In this document: one piece after another, positions 1-9,096 of the stretch
Numbering within the stretch: the first letter of the stretch is position 1
Layout of the letters: each line of letters begins with the position of its first letter
DNA from: Betaproteobacteria bacterium
GTDB taxonomy: Bacteria; Pseudomonadota; Gammaproteobacteria; Burkholderiales; Thiobacillaceae
Assembly (NCBI GenBank): GCA_020049415.1
Contig: JAIFKV010000013.1
Span: 1 to 46,905 of the forward strand
Reading direction: 5' to 3'
DNA length: 46,905 bases
The notes under the pieces: generated by a model
Databases searched by the model: none
What the model was told of the DNA's origin: nothing
Seen by the model: the letters and a program-made list of their open reading frames with translations, nothing else
Program-made: the position numbers and the translations under genes

Positions 1-803
1 GAAGCCACCGTGCTGATCCAGGGCGAAAGCGGCGTCGGCAAGGAACTGGTGGCGCACGCCATCCATGAACGCAGCCCGCGCGCGGTGCGCAATTTCGTCG
101 CCGTCGATTGCTGCACCTTGCAGGAGAAGTTATTCGAGTCGGAACTGTTCGGCCATGAGAAAGGCGCCTTCACCGGCGCCGACCGGCAGAAGCCCGGCTT
201 GATCGAGGCCGCGCAGGGCGGCACCCTGTTTCTCGATGAAATCGGCGAGATCGAACCGATCATTCAGGCCAAGCTGCTGCGCGTGCTGGAAAGCGGCGAA
301 TACCGCCGCCTGGGCGGGGTCAAGGACTTGCAGGCCAACGTGCGCATCGTCGCCGCCACCAACCGCAACCTGGCGCAGATGAGCAAGGACGGCAAGTTTC
401 GGACATCCCGGCGCTGGTCGGGCATTTCCTCGCCCACCATAATTTTTCCCGCCGTCTGAACAAACGCCTGAACCCGACGGCGCTGCGCCTGCTGATGGGC
501 TACGGTTTTCCCGGCAACATTCGCGAACTGCGCAACATGGTCGAACGCGCCATCATCGTCGGCGGCGGCAGCGACGAAATCCGCCCGGAACACTTCTCCT
601 TCGAAGCGCTGGGCGAACAGCCGGGGCAGTTCAGCATGGGCTTCCAGCACGAACCGACGCTGGAAGAAATCGAACGCCGCTACCTGGAACTCCTGGTCGC
701 CAAGTACGCCGGCCACCGTGGCCAGATCGCCGCCATCCTCGGCGTCAGCGAACGCAGCATCTACCGCTTGCTGGAAAAACATGGCTTCAAGGATGAGCGA
801 TGA
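1..803 (+). pseudogene. sigma-54-dependent activator (AAA+ domain plus Fis-type HTH), 5'-truncated by window and frameshifted
   Basis: The reading frame is open from base 1, so the N-terminal sensory part lies outside the window. Visible are the Walker A motif GESGVGKE, the sigma-54 contact loop GAFTGA, Walker [11 protein letters not shown] and sensor I around VAATNRN. After GKFR near base 400 the homology jumps to [10 protein letters not shown] in another frame (GAC at 402), then continues through the sensor II region GNIRELRN and a C-terminal Fis-like helix-turn-helix, stopping at 801-803. In this family the missing stretch is the FRxDLYYRL...LPPLRER segment, about 22 residues, which carries the arginine fingers. 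The loss is not a multiple of three, so the downstream frame is disconnected. A protein from the first frame would end at base 459. An assembly collapse is the main alternative to a true pseudogene. Confidence 0.88.
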
Positions 804-925
804 GCCAGTCCGCCAAGACCATAACCGGCGACAAACAGAATCCAGGACATACCAAGGTTTGTCCTCAAGCAAGCGGTCTGCACGCTATCGAGTTGTTTTC
901 CGGTCTGATCAACCTTGAACCTTGA
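800..925 (+). CDS. possible 41-aa ORF overlapping the activator stop
   Basis: An ATG at 800-802 overlaps the TGA of the broken activator (ATGA arrangement) and opens a 41-codon frame ending LINLEP. The overlap is the only support; the peptide matches no family I recognise. It could be the start of a lost downstream gene or chance. Beyond it, up to 1001, nothing is recognisable. Confidence 0.2.
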   Translation: MSQSAKTITGDKQNPGHTKVCPQASGLHAIELFSGLINLEP

Positions 926-1001
926 TCCCTCCGTTAAGCGCCTTCGAGTGTGGGTCTGCCGCATCGCATCGAGCGTTTTTATCCACGCTGCATAAGCCCG
1001 A

Positions 1002-4000
1002 TTAAACGTCGCTGACCGGCGTCAACGGGTCGGCGCCGATGGTGCCGATAAACTCCCGCCACGACTCTGGGTCGGCCAGCTTGTCGAAGCGGGCTTGGGC
1101 ATAGGCGATACGCTTGTCCAGGTCGAGGCGGCGAGATTCTTCAACGTTGTTCGGATTTTGCTTGAAGCGGATGAGTTCGTTCAGGTTGCGCGTCCACAGC
1201 GCCAGGTCGCGCTCGCGTTTGATTTGCAGGCGTTGCCGGTACCAGTCGGAGGCAAGCAGGTTGTCGCGGGTGAACAGGGCGCGAATTGCCGGCGCGTGGA
1301 TGTCCATGCCCCGGTAGTTTCCATCGGCCATGATGGCCAGCAGCGCTTGCAGCGGCGGGCAGGCTTCTTCGATGCTGCCGTCGTCGAAATACTGCCTGGC
1401 GACCCGCTCCTGCGCTTCAACAATGTTGTCGATGCCATCGGCGAAATCGTCCAGGTTCTGCGTTTCTGGCTTGAGGAGGGCCTCGGTGAATACCGCGCGC
1501 GGGTTGTCGAAAATCTTGCCCATGAAGTGGGCGACGAAGCGCTCGGTGATGCGGTAGCCGAGCCGACTGGCGAGGACGCGCCGGCCGTCGTGGTCGAAAT
1601 CTTCCAGCGCTTCCATGTAACCCTGCGCGATCAGCCATTCCGCCTTGCGCTGCGCCGGGCTGAGTCGCACCCAGATTTCCGGCGCCAGCAAGCTGATGTC
1701 GTGGTCCACCCGCACCTGCGGGCCGACATGACCGGCGGAGGTGGAAAAGCCATCATGGCCGGTGAGAATCATCGAAACCAGTGCGTTGTTGACATCGGCG
1801 GTGGGCCGCAGCGCGTTGAACGGCCCTTTGGTCAGCGCGCCTTCAGAGCCGGCGCCGGTAGTGGACGGCGATTTGCCGGTCAGGGAACAGATGTAGTCCA
1901 TGAACAATTCCGGCAGGGCCTGGTAGTGAATCGGGTTGTACACCGCCAAGGAGCGAATGCCGGTGTCGGGCGGGTTGTTGCGCCGCCCGGACAACACTGC
2001 GTCGACATTGACGCAGACGGCCGAATCGGCGGCCAGTTTGCGATGGAAGCGCATGCCCATTTCGGCCGCGTATTTGCGTATCGGGTTGGCGATGTCGGGG
2101 CGCAATTGCAGGTAACGCGGGTTCTTCGATGGTTTGCCATCAACCAGCCGAGGCAGCGCTGATGACACCACCATTTGCCCGGCGCGTGCGGCGCCCAGAA
2201 GCAGGTCGCGCATCGGCGGCGTGTAGGCGTGCAGGCGCATGACGTTGTCGACTTCGGCATCCAGCGACGGGCCGCTCAGTGGCTCGAAATTGGCGAGGAA
2301 GTTGCCAGGCTGCGCCATATCGATTTCGGTCTGCTTGTCGTAGCCCGGGATGACTGCGTCGTCCGGCCGTTGGAACAAACGCAGTTCGCAGTTATGGGTG
2401 AGCTTGACGCTGCTGGCATCATCCAGTCCCGGCTTGCAGCCGATCAGCTGGTTGACCGGCGCGACCACCGAGGCGGTGATGTCGTCTTCCATCTGCACTT
2501 TTTCGGCGGGGATGAAATCCTGCCGCAACTTGAACGTGCGCCAATGTTCGTTGGCGTCAAAACCGACGCGCAGATAACTGGCGATGATGCGCCGGCCGAA
2601 CATTTTGAGTTCGTGTCCGGGCGCGCCATCCACCACATCAACGGCGAGCTGTTCGTCCCAATGCTCGCCCCAGTCCGGGCGGTAAAAACGCTTGATCAGA
2701 AACACCAGCGCCAGGATGCGCGGCGGGATGCTGTCGAGCCAGGCGTTGAATTCGGTGGTGTAGCTCGACGACGGCGTCAACAGCTTGATGAGCGAACCCA
2801 GGCTGCGTTCCATACACAGCGGCTTGCGCTCTGCATCACGTTCCTCATGCTCGAAGCCGGGGCGGAAGCGGTGGCTGAAATCGTGCTCGAAAATGCCGCG
2901 CACGCGGGCCAGGTCGTTTTCCATGTGGTCGATGAACAACGGCCCGTAGATCACCGCGTCCTCCAGCGACTTGGAGATTTCCGACTTGCCCCCGCCTGAT
3001 ACGGTGCAGGGTTTGTGGCAGAACGTGCCCTCCGGATCAATGCCGATCAGACGCCACGACGGCGCTCCGGGATGCGCGCGCATCTCGACCTTGTAACCGT
3101 TTGGCTGCATGTAGATTTTTCCCGGCATCAGGCGAATCTGATGCGTCTTGCCATCACGTTCCCAGGTGATGCTCTGTGCGTTCAGGTCGAAGCGCACCGC
3201 CTGCGGCACATAAATGATGTCTGGAAAGTGGATGTCGACCGCATGGCCTTCAGGCATCTGGCGCATGAATTTACCGTATCGCGCCAGCATGTCCTGATAC
3301 CAATAGCCGGGTTCGCGGGTGCGTCCATCGACGCCATATTCTTCGCCGTGATTGCGACAATGAAACAGCAGCGCACCACCGGCATGTTCTTCTTCGGCCA
3401 GGCCATATAGGTTGGCGGCAAAACCGATCTGGGTTTTGATCTCTTTTTTGCAGTAGCCGAAATAATTGTCGGCCAGGATGGTGACCATGACACCGCTGGC
3501 ATCGCGCGCGGTGAGCTTGAAGGCCTGGCCGTCGTTGTAACGTTCGTCGGGCTGCCGCCAGCACATGCCCTCGCGGCGTTGGCGCGCGTTTGCGTCATCC
3601 CAGTGCGGCAGGCCAAGTTCGCGCTTGCTCAGGTTGACCAGGTGCGGCGCCAGCACAACGAAACCACTGTGCCCGCTCCAATGTTCCACATCCAGGCTGG
3701 CGTCGTATTCCGGCAAGGACGGATTGCCGCCATTGCCGAAGACGGTTTCGACGAAGTCCAGATTGCTGACCAGATTGCCCGGCGCGAAAAAACGGATTTC
3801 CATGCTCTTGTAGGGCGCTACACCGGGAATCGCCGGACAGATCACTGGCCGCATCAGCAGCGACACGAACATGCGCGAGGGCGTTGGCTGATTCACCGTG
3901 TACGGCAGCGTGAGCAATTCCTGCGGCGGATCGAAGGCGCGCCCGAGCATGCGCGCGAACACCTCGCGCGGCACCGCTTTCTTGTCGCCGGGAATCGGCA

Positions 4001-4457
4001 AGCCGCCCTCGGCGATGTGGAACAAACCCTGCGTGGTTCTACGATCACTCGCCGGGTTGTGCAACACGCCCTGGCGCACGCGATAGCTGGAGACGATGTC
4101 CGAGCGGAAGACATCCGCGTCGACCGGCAACGACAATTCGCGCGCCAGTCCTTCGTGGTCGAGGATGAACGACTGGCCGGGCAGTTGCGGAATCGCGTCG
4201 ACGCCTTTCAGGTAGCGATCGAGAAAGTCTTGAATGCGCCGATCAGGCGGGTTGAGGTAATTCGACAGCAGCCAGTTCTTGGCGCGGTAGGTCATCAGCA
4301 GATCATGCGCCACCGCCATGAACTCATCGCTTTCCTGTCCGCGCACCGGCGGCTGGCCGGAAGAGGCCAGCTTCAGGTTGATGTACAAGCGCAGGTTATC
4401 TTGCTCACGTTGTGTTTGATGCAGCGTGTCTGAAACGAACTCGTTGAGCTTATTCAT
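1002..4457 (-). CDS. probable PPi-type phosphoenolpyruvate carboxykinase (1151 aa)
   Basis: A single very long cytoplasmic protein without signal peptide or membrane segment, starting ATG at 4457. Its length fits the diphosphate-dependent PEP carboxykinases (about 1,150 aa, known from Entamoeba and Propionibacterium), which interconvert PEP + CO2 + phosphate and oxaloacetate + PPi and are about twice the size of ATP/GTP enzymes. Near residues 483-495 is a phosphate-loop-like motif, TVSGGGKSEISKS, resembling the kinase loop of PEPCKs; no other standard domain is evident. It starts 57 bp after the glycogen phosphorylase stop on the same strand, so co-transcription is likely. Glycogen synthesis through ADP-glucose releases PPi, which would suit this partner (inference). 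The family name is from memory of size and motif, not from an alignment; otherwise it is a conserved giant protein of unknown function. Confidence 0.6.
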   Translation of the reverse strand: MNKLNEFVSDTLHQTQREQDNLRLYINLKLASSGQPPVRGQESDEFMAVAHDLLMTYRAKNWLLSNYLNPPDRRIQDFLDRYLKGVDAIPQLPGQSFILDHEGLARELSLPVDADVFRSDIVSSYRVRQGVLHNPASDRRTTQGLFHIAEGGLPIPGDKKAVPREVFARMLGRAFDPPQELLTLPYTVNQPTPSRMFVSLLMRPVICPAIPGVAPYKSMEIRFFAPGNLVSNLDFVETVFGNGGNPSLPEYDASLDVEHWSGHSGFVVLAPHLVNLSKRELGLPHWDDANARQRREGMCWRQPDERYNDGQAFKLTARDASGVMVTILADNYFGYCKKEIKTQIGFAANLYGLAEEEHAGGALLFHCRNHGEEYGVDGRTREPGYWYQDMLARYGKFMRQMPEGHAVDIHFPDIIYVPQAVRFDLNAQSITWERDGKTHQIRLMPGKIYMQPNGYKVEMRAHPGAPSWRLIGIDPEGTFCHKPCTVSGGGKSEISKSLEDAVIYGPLFIDHMENDLARVRGIFEHDFSHRFRPGFEHEERDAERKPLCMERSLGSLIKLLTPSSSYTTEFNAWLDSIPPRILALVFLIKRFYRPDWGEHWDEQLAVDVVDGAPGHELKMFGRRIIASYLRVGFDANEHWRTFKLRQDFIPAEKVQMEDDITASVVAPVNQLIGCKPGLDDASSVKLTHNCELRLFQRPDDAVIPGYDKQTEIDMAQPGNFLANFEPLSGPSLDAEVDNVMRLHAYTPPMRDLLLGAARAGQMVVSSALPRLVDGKPSKNPRYLQLRPDIANPIRKYAAEMGMRFHRKLAADSAVCVNVDAVLSGRRNNPPDTGIRSLAVYNPIHYQALPELFMDYICSLTGKSPSTTGAGSEGALTKGPFNALRPTADVNNALVSMILTGHDGFSTSAGHVGPQVRVDHDISLLAPEIWVRLSPAQRKAEWLIAQGYMEALEDFDHDGRRVLASRLGYRITERFVAHFMGKIFDNPRAVFTEALLKPETQNLDDFADGIDNIVEAQERVARQYFDDGSIEEACPPLQALLAIMADGNYRGMDIHAPAIRALFTRDNLLASDWYRQRLQIKRERDLALWTRNLNELIRFKQNPNNVEESRRLDLDKRIAYAQARFDKLADPESWREFIGTIGADPLTPVSDV

Positions 4458-4514
4458 GAATGTGTCCTGATTAACGCCTGATTTTCAGTTGCAGCGAGAA
4501 GTCGGTTCGCGCGC

Positions 4515-7040
4515 TCAAGTCGAACTGGACTTGACCCGCGACAGCCGGATATCTCGAATGATGGGTACCGACTTCACCCGCCAGATTTCATCACAATATT
4601 CGCGAATGCTGCGGTCGGACGAGAATTTGCCGCTGCGCGCGGTATTCAGAATGCTCATCCGGGTCCAGTGTTCGGTATCGAGATAGGCCTCGTCAACCGC
4701 CGTCTGGCAATCGACATAACTCTGAAAATCGGCGCACAACATATACGGATCGTGATGTAGCAGATTTTCCACCAGCGGGCGGAACAGGTCACCATCACCG
4801 CGCGAGAAAAAACCGCTGCGGATCAAATCGAGCGCGGCATGCAGGTCTGGATTGGTCTGGTAATGCAGCATCGGGTCGTAGCCATCGCGCTTGCGCTGCA
4901 CAACTTCCTCGGTGGTCAGTCCGAACAGGAAAAAGTTTTCCGCCCCGGCTTCCTCGCGGATCTCGATATTGGCGCCATCCAGCGTGCCGATGGTGAGTGC
5001 GCCATTCATCATGAACTTCATGTTGCCGGTGCCGGAGGCTTCCTTGCCGGCGGTCGAAATCTGCTCCGACAACTCGGCTGCGGCATACAGCAACTGGCCG
5101 GTGCGGACGTTGAAGTTGGGGACGAAGACAACGCGCATGCGCCGATTCACTACCGGGTCGCGGTTGATGACTTCGGCCACCGCGGTAATCAGACGAATCA
5201 TCAACTTGGCCATGGCGTAACCCGGCGCGGTCTTGCCACCGAAAATGAACGTGCGCGGCGGCAGATCGAGCTCGGGATGGGTGCGCAGACGGTGGTAGCG
5301 CGCCACGATGTGCAACAGGTTGAGATGCTGCCGCTTGTATTCGTGGATGCGCTTCACCTGCACATCGAACAGCGTGTCCGGGTCGAGCGCGATGCCGGTG
5401 ACCCGCCGCACATAGTCGGCGTAGCGGGCTTTGTTGGCGCGTTTGATGTCGCGCCACTCGGCGCGGAAATCGGCATCCGCCGCCAGCGGCTCAATCTCGC
5501 GCAAACGCGTCAGGTCGGTCAGCCAGCCTTCGCCCAGGCGCCGATCGAATAACGACGCGAGTCGCGGGTTGGCCAGCGCAATCCAGCGTCGCGGCGTTAC
5601 GCCATTGGTCTTGTTGGTGAACTTCTCCGGCATGAAGGCATGAAAGTCGGCCAGTACATCCTGTTTCAGCAGATCGGTATGCAGCGCCGCGACGCCATTG
5701 ATCGCATGGCTGCCGACGCAAGCCAGATGCGCCATCCGGACATGCTTCTCGTGGCCCTCGCTGATCAGGGACATGCGCGCGACGGTGGCGGTGTCGCCAA
5801 GACAAATCCAGCGAATGCCATCGAGAAAACTGGCGTTGATCTCGTAGATGATTTCCAGATGGCGCGGCAGCAGGCGCGCGAACAATGTCGCCGGCCACTG
5901 CTCCAGCGCCTCCGGCAGCAGCGTGTGGTTGGTGTAGGAAAAGGTGCGCCGGGTGACGTCCCAGGCGGTGCTCCAGGCCATGCCGTGCTGATCGACCAGC
6001 AGCCGCATCAGTTCGGCCACTGCGATAGCCGGATGCGTATCGTTGAGCTGCACTGCGAATTTTTCATGAAAACTTGTCAGTGGAATGCCCTGCATACGCA
6101 TGATGCGCAGCATGTCCTGTAGCGAGCAGGAGACGAAGAAGTACTGCTGCGCCAGACGCAACTCCTTGCCCTGAATCTGCTCATCGTTCGGATACAGCAC
6201 TTTGGTCAGATTTTCCGATTCGATCTTGCGGTGTACCGCGCCCCAGTAATCGCCGCGATTGAAGGTAGTCAGATCAAACGAATCGACCGCCTCGGCGCAC
6301 CACAAACGCAATGTATTGGCGGTCTGGTTGCGAAAACCGAGGATTGGCGTGTCGTAAGGCACGCCGAGTACGCTGCGGGCGGGAATCCAGCGCACATGTT
6401 GACGTCCGTGCGCATCCTCGACCCGTTCGGTATGCCCGCCCAGGCGCACCTCCACCGCCCATTCCGGACGCACGATTTCCCACGGATTGCCGTGGCGCAG
6501 CCAGGTATCGGTCTTCTCGACTTGCCAGCCATCGACGATTTCCTGCGCGAAGATGCCGTGTTCGTAGCGAATGCCATAGCCCAGGCTGGGAATCTCCAGC
6601 GTCGCCAGCGAGTCCAGAAAACATGCCGCCAGCCTCCCGAGACCGCCGTTGCCCAGACCCGGTTCGACTTCCTCGTCGATCAGTGCGCGATAGTTCAAGC
6701 CGAGTTCGGTGACCGCCTCGCGTACCGGCTTTTCGATGCCCAGATTAAGGATGTTGTTGCCCAGGTGCGGGCCGAGCAGATATTCGGCGGACAGATAAGA
6801 AACCGTGCGCGAGCCCTTGCGCATGTAGGTTTCTGCGGTATCGACCCAACGCGCCAGCAACCGGTCGCGCACGGTGTAGGCCAGCGCCAGGTAGTAATCG
6901 TGCTGACTCGCCAAACCGGGAAACTTGCCCAGCACGAAAAACAGATTATTGAGAAAGTCGCGCTGCAAACTTGTTTTGGACATACCGGTGCGACTTGTAT
7001 CAAGGTGAGCGGCTTGTTCGAGTTCTACCGGTGTGTTCAT
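4515..7040 (-). CDS. glgP: glycogen/alpha-glucan phosphorylase
   Basis: Releases glucose-1-phosphate from alpha-1,4-glucan using phosphate and pyridoxal phosphate. The family's N-terminal landmarks YLSAEYLLG and GLGNGGLGRLAACF are present, as is the C-terminal PLP site EASGTGNMKFMMNGA with its Schiff-base lysine, followed by TLDGANIEI. With the ATG at 7040 the protein is 841 aa, the usual family length. An in-frame start at 7175 would add 45 residues (MRLMRRFDRR...) not typical of the family, so 7040 is preferred. It is first in a minus-strand pair with the putative PPi-PEPCK. The 261 bp upstream, to the lipB end, hold no gene; the promoter should be there but no clear -35/-10 was identified. 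Confidence 0.95.
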   Translation of the reverse strand: MNTPVELEQAAHLDTSRTGMSKTSLQRDFLNNLFFVLGKFPGLASQHDYYLALAYTVRDRLLARWVDTAETYMRKGSRTVSYLSAEYLLGPHLGNNILNLGIEKPVREAVTELGLNYRALIDEEVEPGLGNGGLGRLAACFLDSLATLEIPSLGYGIRYEHGIFAQEIVDGWQVEKTDTWLRHGNPWEIVRPEWAVEVRLGGHTERVEDAHGRQHVRWIPARSVLGVPYDTPILGFRNQTANTLRLWCAEAVDSFDLTTFNRGDYWGAVHRKIESENLTKVLYPNDEQIQGKELRLAQQYFFVSCSLQDMLRIMRMQGIPLTSFHEKFAVQLNDTHPAIAVAELMRLLVDQHGMAWSTAWDVTRRTFSYTNHTLLPEALEQWPATLFARLLPRHLEIIYEINASFLDGIRWICLGDTATVARMSLISEGHEKHVRMAHLACVGSHAINGVAALHTDLLKQDVLADFHAFMPEKFTNKTNGVTPRRWIALANPRLASLFDRRLGEGWLTDLTRLREIEPLAADADFRAEWRDIKRANKARYADYVRRVTGIALDPDTLFDVQVKRIHEYKRQHLNLLHIVARYHRLRTHPELDLPPRTFIFGGKTAPGYAMAKLMIRLITAVAEVINRDPVVNRRMRVVFVPNFNVRTGQLLYAAAELSEQISTAGKEASGTGNMKFMMNGALTIGTLDGANIEIREEAGAENFFLFGLTTEEVVQRKRDGYDPMLHYQTNPDLHAALDLIRSGFFSRGDGDLFRPLVENLLHHDPYMLCADFQSYVDCQTAVDEAYLDTEHWTRMSILNTARSGKFSSDRSIREYCDEIWRVKSVPIIRDIRLSRVKSSST

Positions 7041-7301
7041 GGCATCGCCATCCAAAATTTTCAAATTGACTAGCAATCTCGATGCCAGCTCGTCGCTCCC
7101 CCTGGATTGATGGTGTATGCCCAGAATTGCGCGGATTGCAGAAATGCGGCGATCAAATCGGCGCATCAGCCGCACTATCCGGATGCATCACCGCACTAGT
7201 CTGTAGCGTCAGCGGAGAATCAACCTGGCCGGCGCGGGCCCATCCTGCTTTTATGCGCTATCGAATTTTCCGCTGCTACCGCCAATAAGGTGGGTTCGGA
7301 T

Positions 7302-7949
7302 TCAAACTTGCGGCGCGCCGCCGGGTGGGATGGGGTTGGCGTAAATCTGTCGCCGCAGATGCATCAGCAAATCTTCCGCTATCACATTCAAATGCGCCCC
7401 CTCGGCGAGTGCGCGCATCTGCGTGACCGCCATGCCGGCGTATCCGCAAGGGTTGATCGCCTGGTACGGCGTGAGGTCCATGTCGACATTCAAACTGAGG
7501 CCGTGATAGGTGCAGCCATTTTTGACGCGCAGGCCGAGTGCCGCGATCTTGGCGCCGGCAACGTAAACCCCCGGCGCCCCGCTCCGCCGCTCCGCCGTGA
7601 TGCCATTTTCGGATAGCAAGTCGATGATGGCCTGTTCGATGTGACTCACCAGCGCCTTGATGCCATAACCCAGTCGTTTCAGGTCGAGCAACAGATAAAT
7701 CACGATCTGGCCGGGGCCGTGGTAGGTCACCTGGCCGCCGCGATCAATGCCGACAATCGGAATGCCGATATCGGCAAGCAAATGTTCGCGCTTTCCGGCC
7801 ATGCCCAGGGTGAAGATGGGCGGATGTTGCAACAACCAGAATTCATCCGCCGTGGCGGCCGTGCGCTCGGCGGTGAAATTCTGCATTGCGCGCCAGGTCG
7901 ATTCGTATTCGACCAAGCCGAGACGTTTGACTACAGGCTCGCCCGGCAT
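7302..7949 (-). CDS. lipB: octanoyl-[acyl-carrier-protein]:protein N-octanoyltransferase
   Basis: Transfers octanoyl from acyl carrier protein to lipoyl domains, the first step of endogenous lipoate synthesis. The 215-aa protein has the signature RGGQVTYHGPGQ, the conserved lysine in GAKIAALGL and the catalytic cysteine in NPCGYAG, so it looks active. The ATG at 7949 lies 4 bp after the ybeD stop, consistent with the operon dacA-dat-ybeD-lipB. In many betaproteobacteria lipA follows immediately; here it does not, and glgP is the next gene downstream. Confidence 0.95.
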   Translation of the reverse strand: MPGEPVVKRLGLVEYESTWRAMQNFTAERTAATADEFWLLQHPPIFTLGMAGKREHLLADIGIPIVGIDRGGQVTYHGPGQIVIYLLLDLKRLGYGIKALVSHIEQAIIDLLSENGITAERRSGAPGVYVAGAKIAALGLRVKNGCTYHGLSLNVDMDLTPYQAINPCGYAGMAVTQMRALAEGAHLNVIAEDLLMHLRRQIYANPIPPGGAPQV

Positions 7950-7953
7950 CGCT

Positions 7954-8229
7954 TCAAAGCGCTACTTTTACCAGCGGATGCGCGGTCAGTTCGCGGTAAA
8001 GATTGTCCAGTTGCGGTTTTGACGTGGCGCGAATGGTGCAGGTGATGGATAGATACTTGCCACCGGAAGAAGTGCGCATCTCGACGTTCTCCGCCAAAAA
8101 GTCGGGCGCATGCCGGGTTACGATGGCGACCATCGACTGGGTGAAGTCGTCCCGCATCAATCCCATGATCTTGATCGGAAAGTCACAGGGAAATTCCAGC
8201 AAGGTGTCTTGATCCCCGGCTTCACTCAT
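7954..8229 (-). CDS. ybeD: YbeD/DUF493 family protein
   Basis: A 91-aa protein of the DUF493 family, a small ferredoxin-like fold often encoded between PBP5-type genes and lipB. Family-like features are FPCDFPIKIMG near the start, SSGGKYLSITCTI in the middle and the final LTAHPLVKVAL. Its ATG at 8229 overlaps the dat stop as ATGA, implying translational coupling. The molecular role is unsettled; a regulatory (ACT-like) part in lipoate or peptidoglycan metabolism has been suggested from the fold and context. Confidence 0.9.
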   Translation of the reverse strand: MSEAGDQDTLLEFPCDFPIKIMGLMRDDFTQSMVAIVTRHAPDFLAENVEMRTSSGGKYLSITCTIRATSKPQLDNLYRELTAHPLVKVAL

Positions 8230-9092
8230 GCTTCCGCCTTTCTGCGCATGACGCTGTGTTTGTAGGTTTGATACAGCGCATGCATGCGGCGAAACAATGG
8301 CCCGGGCCGCCCCGATCCAACATCGTTGCCATCCAGACGGGTAACCGCCAGCACTTCCTTGGTCGACGAGGTGATCCAGATTTCGTCGGCATGGCGTAAC
8401 TCGGTCTCTGAAACCGGGCGAATCTCATGTTCGATTGCCGCCGCCCTGGCCAACTCAAGCACAACGTCGTAGGTAATGCCGGGCAACATCAGATTCGATT
8501 TGGGCACCGCCCGCAAAACGCCTGCCACCACAATGAACACGCTGCTCACCGAACCTTCGATAAGCTCACCGTCGCGAAGGAGGAGGGTTTCGGCGCAATC
8601 GGCATCGACTGAAAGCTGACGCAGCATCACGTTAGGCAGCAGTGAAGTGACTTTCAGGTCGCAGCGCGACCAACGCGTGTCCGTCGCGGTGATGGCGTTG
8701 ACGCCCTTCTCGACCGCTTCGGCGGAAGGCGGCGTAAGCGCCATCGGCAGAATGAAAACCGTCGGTTTTACTTGCGCGGGGAAGGCATGATCGCGCGGTC
8801 CCGTGCCACGGGTAACTTGCAGGTAGACGCCTTGGTCTTTCCAAGCCGTCCGGGCGATCACCTGCGCGATCAGGTTTTCCCACTCGTCAACGCGATGCGG
8901 ATTGACGAGGCGAATGCCATCCAGGCTGGATTGCAATCGCGCTAGATGCTCATGCAATCGAAACGGCTGTTGGTCGTAAACCGGGATCACTTCGTACACC
9001 CCATCGCCGAACAGGAAGCCGCGGTCCATTACCGATATTTGCGCTTCTTCCTGCGGCAGAAATACGCCATTCAAATAGACGATCGTCGTCAT
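8226..9092 (-). CDS. dat: D-amino-acid aminotransferase (branched-chain/D-Ala class IV family)
   Basis: PLP enzyme of fold type IV, expected to interconvert D-alanine and D-glutamate via 2-oxo acids, supplying cell-wall precursors. The 288-aa protein begins MTTIVYLNG, carries the early SVMDRGFLFGDGVYE motif, the lysine region CDLKVTSLLPNV and the PLP-phosphate region EGSVSSVFIV. The ATG at 9092 is chosen over an upstream start at 9158 because the extra 22 residues overlap the dacA coding end and are not family-like. It sits 4 bp after dacA and overlaps ybeD by 4 bp. A branched-chain aminotransferase specificity is the alternative, but the neighbours favour D-amino acids. Confidence 0.9.
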   Translation of the reverse strand: MTTIVYLNGVFLPQEEAQISVMDRGFLFGDGVYEVIPVYDQQPFRLHEHLARLQSSLDGIRLVNPHRVDEWENLIAQVIARTAWKDQGVYLQVTRGTGPRDHAFPAQVKPTVFILPMALTPPSAEAVEKGVNAITATDTRWSRCDLKVTSLLPNVMLRQLSVDADCAETLLLRDGELIEGSVSSVFIVVAGVLRAVPKSNLMLPGITYDVVLELARAAAIEHEIRPVSETELRHADEIWITSSTKEVLAVTRLDGNDVGSGRPGPLFRRMHALYQTYKHSVMRRKAEA

Positions 9093-9096
9093 GCGC

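Noticed and set aside
1095-2162. 355-codon plus-strand frame inside the putative PEPCK gene
   Set aside because: Shadow of the 1151-aa gene; composition is unlike a protein and no ribosome site is seen.
7302-7949. expected lipA gene next to lipB
   Set aside because: No radical SAM CxxxCxxC-type frame follows lipB; it must lie elsewhere, so no feature is reported.
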